The position numbers and the translations under genes were made by a program. From assembly GCA_035552195.1 (NCBI GenBank), contig DASZLU010000158.1:62001-126000 (forward strand): a stretch of DNA of 64,000 bases, read 5' to 3'. The notes under the pieces were generated by a model. It had not been told where the DNA came from and did no database searches. It was given only the letters and a program-made list of their open reading frames with translations. Shown here one piece after another: positions 1 through 7,841 of the stretch (position 1 is its first letter; each line of letters begins with the position of its first letter). This DNA comes from CAIKMD01 sp035552195. Lineage in GTDB: Bacteria; Pseudomonadota; Alphaproteobacteria; ATCC43930; CGMCC-115725.

Positions 1-480
1 CCGCCGATCACAACCGGGTTCTTCACTTTCGACTCTTGGATATGGTGCAGCAGCCGCGCGCGGCACGCGGGATAGCCGTTCCAATCGTCGGTCCAGAAGC
101 CGTAGCCGCTGTCGTCCGGCACTTTCTCGCGCAGCTCGGCCATCAGCACGTCTTGCGCGATCACATTCCATCGCGTGTGCGCGCGAGCGAGACCATCGAA
201 CAGCCATTTATCCTGCTCCATCCCGAGCATCGAGCGCGCGGGATCGAGCCGCTCCGGGCGTCGCCGGATCGGGGCTCAGTGGCTCCGGTGCGAGCCGCGT
301 CCACAGCACGAACCCGTCGGGCATCGGATCGCCCGAGGCAATGCCGAGGCCGAACGGATCGCGGGACCAATGCGGGCCGGGCGCGGCGCAGCCGATGAGA
401 GCGGGCAGCATCGCGGTGCTTACGAACGCAGCGCTGCCACGCAGAAGCTGACGCCTTGTCGGACGATAAAGCGGCGGCAT
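1..480 (-). pseudogene. phoD: Alkaline phosphatase D (PhoD) family, internally deleted and frameshifted; runs off window start
   Basis: The reading begins at an ATG at 480 (GGAAC/GAGG upstream) and encodes a Tat signal (RRQLLRG then a hydrophobic stretch), followed by the typical PhoD N-terminus (FGLGIASGDP, GFVLWTRLAPEPL). Around 255-270 this frame breaks off and runs to a stop at 208-210. In another minus frame from about 250 down to 1 the C-terminal part of the same family resumes (DPARSMLGMEQ, WLFDGLARA, RWNVIAQDVLMAE, YGFWTDDWNGYPA, KNPVVIGG). By my knowledge of the family (about 520 residues) the middle of the metallophosphoesterase domain, some 250 or more residues, is missing, and the two halves are out of frame. 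Function is therefore almost certainly lost. A sequencing or assembly error could explain a frameshift but not the missing middle. Confidence 0.85.
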
Positions 481-527
481 GGCCTCGTTCCTAACCGCCG
501 CCGATGATCGCGCGACAGCGAGACGCG

Positions 528-2153
528 TTACAGATCCTCGGCCAGCGAGGGGTGCGTGTCCTCGCTCGGCTTCTTGGCTTCGCGGCGCAGCGCCCATTTG
601 ACGATCGCGCCGTTGCTGCCGACATGACCGTCGAGCACGACCTGGTGCGTCTTCTTGGTACCGCCAGCGCCGACGTAAATACTTTCGGCGATGCTCAGCA
701 CCGCGCCCTGCATCCTGAGACGCCAGCCCGCGCCGCCGGGCAAGCGCAACAGCACGGCGTTGCCGTCCTGGGTCAGCGAGGCCTGGACGCTGGGATGGAG
801 GTGAAAGCGAATGGCGAAGCCTTGGCCCGAGCGGCCGGTCAGGCGATCCTCGCCGCGCAAATCCTCGCCATCGGCGGCAAGGAACAATTGCCGCGCATGG
901 GTGAGGCCGAGATTTTTCTTGAACCCGTCATGGCTCGCCGCGACCCATTGCGCGCCCGCATCTTCGGCGCGCATCGCCGTCACTTCATGCGGGCCCAAGG
1001 CGACGCTGCCATCGGGGCGGAACTCGACCGAACTCGTATCGGCGGCGATCAAGGTCGAATGCGCAGCCGTCGCACGCATCGCGCCGCGCCATTCCGTGCT
1101 CGGCCCGTGATAGGCGCCGCAATTCACGATCAGCCGCTCGCGGCCATAGCTCATTTCGAAAGCGAGAGGACCGGCATGGTAATCGCCGTCAAGCCCGGCG
1201 GGTGGCGGCTTGCCGCAATCGAACAGCACCAGTGAGTGGCCGGCGCGCAGTCGTTCATAACCGGAATGCGGCGCCGTTGCCGGCGCGCGGCCTTTGGCGT
1301 CGGCGCGGTTGAGCACGCGATCGATGGTCGCGCCATCGCCCTCATTGGCACCGTTGAACAGCGCGAAGCGCCCGTCACCGTGGCGGAAGAAGCGCAGCAT
1401 CGGCGCGGCGCGATCGATCGCCTGCTGGATCGCGCCGTGCACTTCATTGTGCGATGCCGTCAGCGCGGCACGCGCATCGACGAGATAGCGCAGCGCGGTG
1501 AGCTGCGCCTCGGGGTTGCGCGTAGCATGACCGCCATCGGCAAGGATCTGCGCCTCGATCTCGCGCGCGAAATGAGCAAGCGCACGCGCCAGCGCCCGGT
1601 CGAGCACTTGCGCCGCCAGCGCCGCGATCAGGCCGCGCAGCGCCGCGAGCCGCGGCAGGCCCGGCGCTTCACGATGGGCGATGCGGGCGAGATGACGCGC
1701 TTGCCGCGCGAGGCTTTTCAACATCGCCGCGCGCAGCGTCTCGTCGACCGCGAGGCGATCGAAATATTCGAGCCAAGTGAAGAGCCGATCGCCGATCACA
1801 TCGGCGCGCCAGGCGAGGCGGTCGTAGATATCGAATTGCTGCAGCCATTCGGCGGTCCAGCTCCGCGCCGCTTCCCATGCCGCTTCGTTCCCGAGCGCGG
1901 CGAGATCGCCGAGCCATTGGAAGCGCTGTAGATCGGCGCGAAATTCATCGGTGGTGCCGGCGCGCCACGGCGGCGAGGGCGCGTGCACGGCCTCGCTTTG
2001 GAAGCGGAATTCGCCGGCGAGCAGCGCCTCGCCTTGCGCCGCATCGCCCGGCCAGGGGTCGAGCTTCAGCGCCAACTCGTGCGGCGTGCGGCCGGCGAGA
2101 CTCAGATGATAGATCGCCGAGCCGTGGTAGAGCGCGCGCAACCCTGGGCGCAT
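528..2153 (-). CDS. Heparinase II/III family protein
   Basis: A 541-residue protein with the two-part architecture of heparinase II/III-like polysaccharide lyases: an alpha-helical toroid-like N-terminal half (about 60-300, rich in W/L helices such as WTAEWLQQFDIYDRLAW) and a beta-sandwich C-terminal half (about 325-510) starting near HAGPLAFEMSYG and containing the family-like N-C-G and AAHSTL segments. No signal peptide is visible, so the product may be cytoplasmic, which fits the alphaproteobacterial version whose substrate is unknown. It starts 3 bases after the rpe stop, so the two are translationally coupled. From memory, rsmB-rpe-heparinase-purH is a conserved order in alphaproteobacteria; here purH is not next and a broken phoD follows instead. 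The family call is firm, the substrate unknown. Confidence 0.85.
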   Translation of the reverse strand: MRPGLRALYHGSAIYHLSLAGRTPHELALKLDPWPGDAAQGEALLAGEFRFQSEAVHAPSPPWRAGTTDEFRADLQRFQWLGDLAALGNEAAWEAARSWTAEWLQQFDIYDRLAWRADVIGDRLFTWLEYFDRLAVDETLRAAMLKSLARQARHLARIAHREAPGLPRLAALRGLIAALAAQVLDRALARALAHFAREIEAQILADGGHATRNPEAQLTALRYLVDARAALTASHNEVHGAIQQAIDRAAPMLRFFRHGDGRFALFNGANEGDGATIDRVLNRADAKGRAPATAPHSGYERLRAGHSLVLFDCGKPPPAGLDGDYHAGPLAFEMSYGRERLIVNCGAYHGPSTEWRGAMRATAAHSTLIAADTSSVEFRPDGSVALGPHEVTAMRAEDAGAQWVAASHDGFKKNLGLTHARQLFLAADGEDLRGEDRLTGRSGQGFAIRFHLHPSVQASLTQDGNAVLLRLPGGAGWRLRMQGAVLSIAESIYVGAGGTKKTHQVVLDGHVGSNGAIVKWALRREAKKPSEDTHPSLAEDL

Positions 2154-2156
2154 CGC

Positions 2157-2825
2157 TTAAGCGCCGCCGCCGCGCAGGCGACGGATGTTGCCGGAATAAT
2201 TGTTGGCGCCGCCGGTGAACGTCGCGGTCCCGGCGACCAGCACATCGGCGCCGGCGGCGATGGCTTCAGCCGCCGTCTTTTCATTGATGCCGCCATCGAC
2301 TTCGAGATCGATCTGGCGGCCAAGCTTGTCGATGCGGGTGCGCAGCAGGCGCAGCTTCTCGAGCGCTTCTGGAATGAAGCTCTGCCCGCCGAAGCCAGGA
2401 TTGACGCTCATCACCAGCACGAGATCGACGTCGTTCAGAACGTAGTCGACATGCTCGATCGGCGTCGCCGGGTTGAGCGCGACACCGGCTTTCTTGCCGT
2501 GCGATTTGATGAGCTGAATCGTGCGATGCAAATGCGGCCCGGCCTCGGGATGTACCGTGATGATGTCGGAACCCGCGTGCGCGAAATCGGCGATATAGGG
2601 ATCGACCGGCGCGATCATCAGATGCGTGTCGAAAGTCAGCTTCGAATGGGGACGCAGCGCTTTGACCACATTCGGGCCGATCGTGAGGTTGGGCACGAAA
2701 TGCCCGTCCATCACGTCGATATGGATGTAATCCGCCCCGGCCGCATCGACCGCATGCACCTCCTCGCCAAGCTTGGCGAAATCGGCGGACAGGATCGAGG
2801 GCGCGATACGAACGGGCTGCTGCAT
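2157..2825 (-). CDS. rpe: Ribulose-phosphate 3-epimerase
   Basis: A 222-residue TIM-barrel enzyme interconverting ribulose 5-phosphate and xylulose 5-phosphate in the cytoplasmic pentose phosphate and Calvin pathways. Visible signatures: IAPSILSADF at the N-terminus, the metal-binding HIDVMDGHFVPN (His35, Asp37), FDTHLMI, the NPGFGGQSF phosphate loop and VDGGI near residue 175 with the catalytic Asp. Length is normal for the family. The gene is the second-last of a minus-strand run and is followed after 3 bases by the heparinase-like gene. Housekeeping gene, firm call. Confidence 0.97.
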   Translation of the reverse strand: MQQPVRIAPSILSADFAKLGEEVHAVDAAGADYIHIDVMDGHFVPNLTIGPNVVKALRPHSKLTFDTHLMIAPVDPYIADFAHAGSDIITVHPEAGPHLHRTIQLIKSHGKKAGVALNPATPIEHVDYVLNDVDLVLVMSVNPGFGGQSFIPEALEKLRLLRTRIDKLGRQIDLEVDGGINEKTAAEAIAAGADVLVAGTATFTGGANNYSGNIRRLRGGGA

Positions 2826-2898
2826 CCCGTCCTAGGTAACAGGGAAGGCGGGGCGGGGCAAGGAAGCCGCATCGCCCGGCTTCGCTGTTATTGCGGCC

Positions 2899-3202
2899 CT
2901 ATTTTAGGGTTGCGAGATAGGCAATCGTCGATATCGGTGTCGCTGGCCATGTCGGAAAACGGCATGCGGTTGCCTTTCACCTTGGCCCGCGGGTCGTAAT
3001 GAAAATCGTCGAGTGCAGCCGCTTTGCGACCGACGATCCTCTTGAGGCTCGGCCCGGTCGCGTCGGCCCGGTCGTTATGGCGGGCGGCGCAGGCCTGGAA
3101 GAGCTGCGCGCTATGCTGCATATCGGCCGCCTGTGCGGCGGCCGGGACCAGCGCGACCGAGGCGGAGACGAAACGAGCGAGAGGGATCAGAGGAGCGCGC
3201 AT
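2899..3202 (-). pseudogene. Degenerate class I cytochrome c (cytochrome c2-like)
   Basis: The N-terminus is a clean signal peptide (ending AAAQAAD) followed by a recognisable cytochrome c (AQLFQACAARH, GPSLKRIVGRKAA, KVKGNRMPF). Three lesions are visible. First, the haem motif CxxCH reads CAARH: the second cysteine codon is CGC instead of TGC. Second, the segment that normally follows DDFHY (about two dozen residues) is missing, so that it joins directly to DPRAKVKG. Third, the last part has shifted frame: the expected IAYLATLK followed by a TAG stop (2899-2901) is present in the neighbouring frame. Together these make a haem-binding product very unlikely. It lies just beyond the rpe start on the same strand. 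It may be the relic of an electron acceptor once associated with the dehydrogenase genes upstream. Confidence 0.8.
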
Positions 3203-3283
3203 GACGTCCTGCCGGGTTCAAAGGCTGCAGGATAGCCCGATTTGTCGGCGAAGTTCCGGCCGGGAGAAGAGCGGCGCGAATCC

Positions 3284-3514
3284 CTAAAAACGCGACTTAG
3301 CCCGGGGAGGTGAAAGGTCGTCCGGCAGCACTTCGACGGGCTGATCCTGATAAAGCGAGGTAGCGGCCTGGACCCAGCGGGCGCCATCCTGGGCGAGGAG
3401 TTCGTATTGTTCGGCCAAGGCGATGAAGCTGCCCGAGACGAAGGGATCCTTGATGTGGGCTGCCCGGTGGCGCATGTCCGATGCCCGTGAGCGCCAATAT
3501 TTGTCGTCTTCCAT
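3284..3514 (-). CDS. Small conserved-looking hypothetical protein (76 aa)
   Basis: Starts at ATG 3514 preceded by GCGAGGAA, a Shine-Dalgarno-like run placed rather close to the start. The product is soluble, with no signal peptide or membrane segment: a charged N-terminal helix (MEDDKYWRSRASDMRHRA) followed by a second helix with alternating hydrophobics (FIALAEQYELLAQ). This helical-hairpin pattern resembles many short uncharacterised alphaproteobacterial proteins. I do not recognise a named family. Standalone on the minus strand between the cytochrome remnant and the GMC cluster. Confidence 0.55.
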   Translation of the reverse strand: MEDDKYWRSRASDMRHRAAHIKDPFVSGSFIALAEQYELLAQDGARWVQAATSLYQDQPVEVLPDDLSPPRAKSRF

Positions 3515-3671
3515 TTCCTCGCGAACCTACGTGAAGCGAGAGACCGTTCCCCAGCTTCTGGGGCTGTAAGCTAACAATCGGTTTTGGCGAAAAAATGGCA
3601 CCGATTCGCAACCCGTGCCCCAACTTTGCCGCTTTGTCCTAAGGTTGGGGGCCGCCAACACCTTGCGCCCG

Positions 3672-5447
3672 TCAGGCGGGGACCAATGGTCCGGGCGCTT
3701 TCAGATACTGGCCGGTGATCGCGTCCGCCGCCCAATAAGACAGCGCGCCGACGGCGCCGGTCGGCGGCGGCGCCGGGTTCTGCGGGAAGGTCGATGCGCC
3801 GATCACGAAAAGATTATCGGCGTGCCAGCTTTGCAGATAACGGTTCACGACGCTGGTCTTAGGATCGGTGCCCATGATCGTGCCGCCGGTGTTGTGCGTC
3901 GACTGATAGGGCACGATGTTGAAATTGCCGCGCCGCGGTGTCGGCGTGCCCATCACCGTCGGCTTCATCGCCTTGGCGATCTCGGCCGCCTTGCTGGTGA
4001 CGTAGGTCGAGAGCTTCCGGTCGTTGTCGCGGAAATTATAGGTCATGCGCACGAGTGGATTGCCGAGCTTGTCGCGATAGGTCGGGTCGAGATCGAGATA
4101 ATTATGCCGATGCGCGAAATTCATGCCCGAGGCGTGGATCGTGAAGGCGTGGCTGTACCATTTCGCCGTCGCCTCTTTCCACGCACGGCCCCAGCGCGGC
4201 GTGCCCGGCGGTGTCATGCGCCCCATGATCGGCCGGCCATGGGTCGGGCTGGCAAAGAGCAACGCGCCGCCGAAAAAGCCGAGGTCTTCGTGATCAAAAT
4301 TGTCGCCGTTGAAATCGTCGAGATTCATGGCGTTGGCGCCGGTCGCCATGTAGGGATTGATCTCCTCGTCCTCGAGGAAGACCGGCACCTGACCGGTGAC
4401 CTGGTAGCAGTAGTTCTTGCCGACCGCGCCTTTGCCCGTCGTCGGATCGTAGGGGTCGCCGATGCCAGACATCAGCAAGAGCTTTGTGTTGGTGAAAGGG
4501 TAAGCGCAGAGCAGCACCAGATCGGCTTGCTGCTCGTATTCCTCGCCGCTCACCGTGTCGACATAGCGGACGCCGGTCGCTTTGCGCGCGGCCTTGTCAT
4601 AGACGATCTGCGTCACCCAGGAATTGCAGCGCAGATCGAAGAGCGGCTCGTTGAGCAGCACCGGCAGAATGGTGGAATTCGGGCTGGCTTTCGAATTGGT
4701 CGCGCAGCCGAAACGATCGCAATGGCCGCAGAAGATTGTCGGGTTGAGCACCGCACCCTCGGGATTGCGGTATTCGCGGCTGAGATTGGCCGATGGCGTC
4801 GGATAAGGGTGATAGCCGAGGTTCCTGGCGGCTTGGCCGAATAATTCACCGCCACGCGACGGAGGGAGCGGCGGATTGGGGTATTCCGCTTGCCGTGGCC
4901 CTTCGAAGATGTTGCCGCCGTCGATGAGCTTGCCGCGCAGGTTGCCGGCCTGGCCCGACGTGCCGCAGAGCTTCTCGAAGCGATCGTAATACGGCTCGAG
5001 CTCTTCATAGCGCATCGCCCAATCGCTGATCGTCTGATCCTCGGCGATCGCATCCTTGCCGTAGCGCGCGGTGAGATGGCTACGTATATCGTGATCGAAC
5101 GGCGTGAAGCGCCACGTCATGCCGTTCCAGATCGTGCCGGCCCCGCCGAGACCCATGCCCGGCATGAACGCGCCCCAGCGTCGGAACGGCAGCGCGGTTT
5201 CGTTGATCTCGTGCCGCATCGTCAGCGTCTCGAGCGATGGATCGAGAATCAACTCCTGCCGCACCGCATATTTCAGCTCGTCGCGGATATGCGGCAGGGC
5301 GAAATCCGCCTCCGGTGTGCGGAACTTGCCGCGCTCCAGCGCGACTACATTGAGCCCGGCTTTGGTCAGTTCGCGCGCGAGGATACTGCCGGTCCAGCCG
5401 ACGCCGATGATGACGGCATCCGTGCGTTTGAGTTTCGTCACCCCCAC
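3672..5447 (-). CDS. GMC-family FAD-dependent dehydrogenase, gluconate-2-dehydrogenase alpha-like
   Basis: A 591-residue flavoprotein. The FAD dinucleotide fold is at residues about 8-38 (DAVIIGVGWTGS, ending VVALERG), the substrate domain lies in the middle, and the C-terminal GMC domain carries HNTGGTIMG, FVIGASTFPQNPAPPPT and a final ALSYWAADAI. This is the large subunit type found in membrane-associated gluconate/sorbitol/fructose dehydrogenases, which oxidise a hydroxyl group and pass electrons to a cytochrome. It is followed upstream (10 bases from its start) by a subunit-3-like gene and then by both subunits of a Rieske oxygenase, so it may oxidise an alcohol or diol intermediate of that pathway. 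No Tat signal is seen. Substrate unknown. Confidence 0.88.
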   Translation of the reverse strand: MGVTKLKRTDAVIIGVGWTGSILARELTKAGLNVVALERGKFRTPEADFALPHIRDELKYAVRQELILDPSLETLTMRHEINETALPFRRWGAFMPGMGLGGAGTIWNGMTWRFTPFDHDIRSHLTARYGKDAIAEDQTISDWAMRYEELEPYYDRFEKLCGTSGQAGNLRGKLIDGGNIFEGPRQAEYPNPPLPPSRGGELFGQAARNLGYHPYPTPSANLSREYRNPEGAVLNPTIFCGHCDRFGCATNSKASPNSTILPVLLNEPLFDLRCNSWVTQIVYDKAARKATGVRYVDTVSGEEYEQQADLVLLCAYPFTNTKLLLMSGIGDPYDPTTGKGAVGKNYCYQVTGQVPVFLEDEEINPYMATGANAMNLDDFNGDNFDHEDLGFFGGALLFASPTHGRPIMGRMTPPGTPRWGRAWKEATAKWYSHAFTIHASGMNFAHRHNYLDLDPTYRDKLGNPLVRMTYNFRDNDRKLSTYVTSKAAEIAKAMKPTVMGTPTPRRGNFNIVPYQSTHNTGGTIMGTDPKTSVVNRYLQSWHADNLFVIGASTFPQNPAPPPTGAVGALSYWAADAITGQYLKAPGPLVPA

Positions 5448-5456
5448 GCAGCGACC

Positions 5457-6038
5457 TCAGGCGAAGTCGCCGATGGAGCGCGGCTTCAGCTGATGCTTCT
5501 TGCCTCGCGCATGCTCCATCGCGTGTTGGTAATCGGCGGGCAGGCCGGGATAGCCGATCATCTTCCATCCCGCCATGTCGCGATTGCCCCCGTAATAGGG
5601 ATCGGCGAAGAAGCCTTCTATCACGATCTGCAACAGCGCTTCGAAGAACGCGCCCGCTTCGAAATTCTCGAATTTCGCCGTGCCGCTATCGATCTCGGTG
5701 ACCGCCGCTTGCCGTTGCGCGTCGTCGAGCGCCGCGAACGCTGCGCCGAACCGTGCTTGGGTCCACGCGTCCGCCGCGGCGATGCCTTGGCGGAAGAATT
5801 CGCGCGGCGTCAGATCGAGCTGATACCCTTGTTCGGGCTTGCCTTTGACAACCGGCCCGTCGCGATAGAGTCGCGCGCCCTCGCCGTAAGGTCCGGCGAG
5901 CTCGCAATCGATGAAATCGACCACGCCGCACTCGCTGCCCGAGGGCGACAGTTCATCGGCGGGAATGATCGTATCGACCGCTGCTTTGAGGAAGGCCGCT
6001 TCCGCTTCCGTCAGGGTGAGGTAATCGGACTCAGCCAT
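5457..6038 (-). CDS. Gluconate 2-dehydrogenase subunit 3 family protein
   Basis: The start was set at ATG 6038 (MAESDYLTLTEAE, 193 residues) after a GGGGGCG run; the longer open frame upstream overlaps the oxygenase beta gene and is not protein-like. The body shows the family pattern: an N-terminal helix AAFLKAAVDTIIPAD, the SECGVVDFID segment, and a C-terminal GGNRDMAGWKMIGYPG motif. Known members are small partners of GMC dehydrogenases and usually carry a Tat signal that exports the complex. None is visible here, suggesting either a cytoplasmic complex or a different maturation. The gene is 9 bases upstream of the GMC gene, so the two very probably form one enzyme. The third, cytochrome c, subunit is absent. 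Confidence 0.85.
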   Translation of the reverse strand: MAESDYLTLTEAEAAFLKAAVDTIIPADELSPSGSECGVVDFIDCELAGPYGEGARLYRDGPVVKGKPEQGYQLDLTPREFFRQGIAAADAWTQARFGAAFAALDDAQRQAAVTEIDSGTAKFENFEAGAFFEALLQIVIEGFFADPYYGGNRDMAGWKMIGYPGLPADYQHAMEHARGKKHQLKPRSIGDFA

Positions 6039-6058
6039 CGCGCCCCCGGACGGTCGGC

Positions 6059-6535
6059 TCAGATCGGGATGACGAGCAGCGTGTCGACGCGGCGCGATTC
6101 CTGCACGACGATGCGCTCCTCGAACAGCGCCTCGGCGCCGAGGCGGATGCGGTCGTGATAAACGCCGGCCGAGAAGATCGTCATCTCGCCCGTCACCATG
6201 GTACGGATCACGGCGTAATTCTGCCGGCAAGCGACATGATCGGCATCGACCGGCTCGACGACGAGACCGGAGAGCAGATGCGTATAACGCTGCGGCTCAT
6301 AGACATTGACGCGGCGATAGCCGAAAACGCGATCGATCAGCATGCCGCGGCTGGTACATTCCATCAGCGGCATCGGCAGGTTCTGCGAGAAATTCTCGCG
6401 TGTCGTAATGCGATAGAGACACCCTTCGGTGAAGAGCTTGGGCCACTCTTCCACAGCGTCGTCGTCGATCGCGCGGATATAACGCGTGTTCAGCGCCTCG
6501 ATCTGCCGGCGCACGGCTTCCGAAATCACCGCCAT
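6059..6535 (-). CDS. Aromatic-ring-hydroxylating dioxygenase beta subunit
   Basis: A 158-residue protein of the SnoaL-like cone fold used by beta subunits of Rieske non-haem iron oxygenases. Seen: an N-terminal helix (VRRQIEALNTRYIRAIDD), the W-KLFTEGCLYRI segment, RYTHLLSG, and the C-terminal pair of strands with FEERIVVQESRRVDTLLVIPI. It supports the alpha subunit structurally and does not itself hold metals. The start is 1 base after the alpha stop, so the two are tightly coupled. The length is a little shorter than the 170-180 residues common in the family. Confidence 0.88.
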   Translation of the reverse strand: MAVISEAVRRQIEALNTRYIRAIDDDAVEEWPKLFTEGCLYRITTRENFSQNLPMPLMECTSRGMLIDRVFGYRRVNVYEPQRYTHLLSGLVVEPVDADHVACRQNYAVIRTMVTGEMTIFSAGVYHDRIRLGAEALFEERIVVQESRRVDTLLVIPI

Positions 6536-6536
6536 G

Positions 6537-7778
6537 TCAGTAGCCCATCAACTCGCGATAGGCCCGCCAGAAGCCGCGCAGCGCCACTTCGGTGGCGCGC
6601 ACGCCGGGTTGCGGCTCGATCGTGCGGCCGCCCATTTCCATGATCGCAGCGGCTTCTTCTTCGGCGCCGGCCGTGCCGCGTTGGACATACCCTCCGACCG
6701 ATCCGTCTTCCATCGAGACATAGCCGGCCGGGCCGATGAGATTGGCCTGCGCTTGGCGCATGCGGCGCAATTCGGGCGTATCGTCCTTGTAGCCGAAACA
6801 GGTCCAATGCAGCTCCGCCTTGGTGAGGCCGAGCGGCACGGTCTGGCGGATCGCCAGCGTGTTGTAGATCTGCTGCGTGTTGCAGGTCGGGAAGATCGAC
6901 TGAATGGCGACGGTAATCCCGTCGTCGAATTCCTGGATGCGGTCGAGGAAGGTCGAATCCTCGAGGCCGACATCGCGGATCACCGAGCGCAGATGACCGC
7001 CCTCGTAATTCTCTTTCTGGATGTCGCGCTCTGCAGCGGAATAAAGAAGGTTATGCCAGCCGTCTTTGCCGAGCGCGACGCCGCCGAGCATCGATAGGCG
7101 GTTGAGCTTAAACGTGGCATAGAAGGCGTGAAGGATGGTCGCGTGATAGGGATCGCGCGAATTCTCCATATAGAGTTTCCAATTGTTCGGCAGGACCTGA
7201 TGGTAATAGCCCAAAACCTCGACCGGCCGATTGAAGATGCGCCGCACATGCGCCGCCATGTCGGGACCGAGATAGGTCTCGACATCCTCGACCTTGTCGC
7301 TGAACGTGCCGAACACCATGCCGCAGAAATTCTCCACGCGGATGCGTGCGAGATGGTGCTTCGAGACGTCGAAATCCTTGGGCATGCCGCCTTTGCCGGC
7401 GAGGCCGCGCTGGAAGGCGATCGAAGTCAGGTCGCCTTTCAGGTCATAGGTCCAGGCGTGATAGACGCAGGCGAATTGCTTGCGATTGCCATGCGGCTCG
7501 ATGCAGAGCAGCGCGCCCTTATGGGCGCAGCGATTGACCATGGCGTTGATGTTGCCGTCTTCGTCGCGGCAAACGATGACCGGAATCTCGCCGATGAAGC
7601 TCGTGCGATAGTCGCCGGGCTTCGCCAACTCGGCATCAAGGCAGAGATAGTGCCAGGTCGGACCGCGGAAGATGTTGTCCATCTCCTGGCGATAGATGTC
7701 GGGATCGTGCATCACCCGATAGGGCGCACGGGTCGGGCCTTCTTGCGGCCAGCTCAGCAGGGGTTCGTCGTTACGCAT
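6537..7778 (-). CDS. Aromatic-ring-hydroxylating Rieske dioxygenase alpha subunit
   Basis: The ATG at 7778 (MRNDEPLLSW, 413 residues) is preferred to a TTG 36 bases upstream. The Rieske domain holds the two-part ligand set C-x-H (NRCAHKGALL) and C-x-x-H (ACVYHAWTYD). The catalytic domain shows NWKLYMENSRDPYHATILH, which supplies the two histidines and the bridging aspartate of the mononuclear iron site. The enzyme adds both atoms of O2, or one, to an aromatic or related ring at the cost of NADH. It resembles the anthranilate/salicylate-type oxygenases in general layout, but the substrate cannot be read from sequence. No ferredoxin or reductase gene lies in the cluster, so electron supply must come from elsewhere. 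Confidence 0.92.
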   Translation of the reverse strand: MRNDEPLLSWPQEGPTRAPYRVMHDPDIYRQEMDNIFRGPTWHYLCLDAELAKPGDYRTSFIGEIPVIVCRDEDGNINAMVNRCAHKGALLCIEPHGNRKQFACVYHAWTYDLKGDLTSIAFQRGLAGKGGMPKDFDVSKHHLARIRVENFCGMVFGTFSDKVEDVETYLGPDMAAHVRRIFNRPVEVLGYYHQVLPNNWKLYMENSRDPYHATILHAFYATFKLNRLSMLGGVALGKDGWHNLLYSAAERDIQKENYEGGHLRSVIRDVGLEDSTFLDRIQEFDDGITVAIQSIFPTCNTQQIYNTLAIRQTVPLGLTKAELHWTCFGYKDDTPELRRMRQAQANLIGPAGYVSMEDGSVGGYVQRGTAGAEEEAAAIMEMGGRTIEPQPGVRATEVALRGFWRAYRELMGY

Positions 7779-7841
7779 AGCCGCGAGCAAGCACCCGCGG
7801 GCTATCTCTGTCAAGGCGGCAAACCGCCCCTCAAGCGCAAG

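Noticed and set aside
504..1931. Long plus-strand open frames opposite the heparinase gene
   Set aside because: They mirror the minus-strand gene, are rich in Arg/Ala/Gly and show no family motif; GC-rich codon structure opens antisense frames.
3618..3650. CCCCAAC...GTTGGGG hairpin between the small gene and the GMC gene as a terminator
   Set aside because: Seven-bp stem with a 19-base loop and no T-run; too weak.
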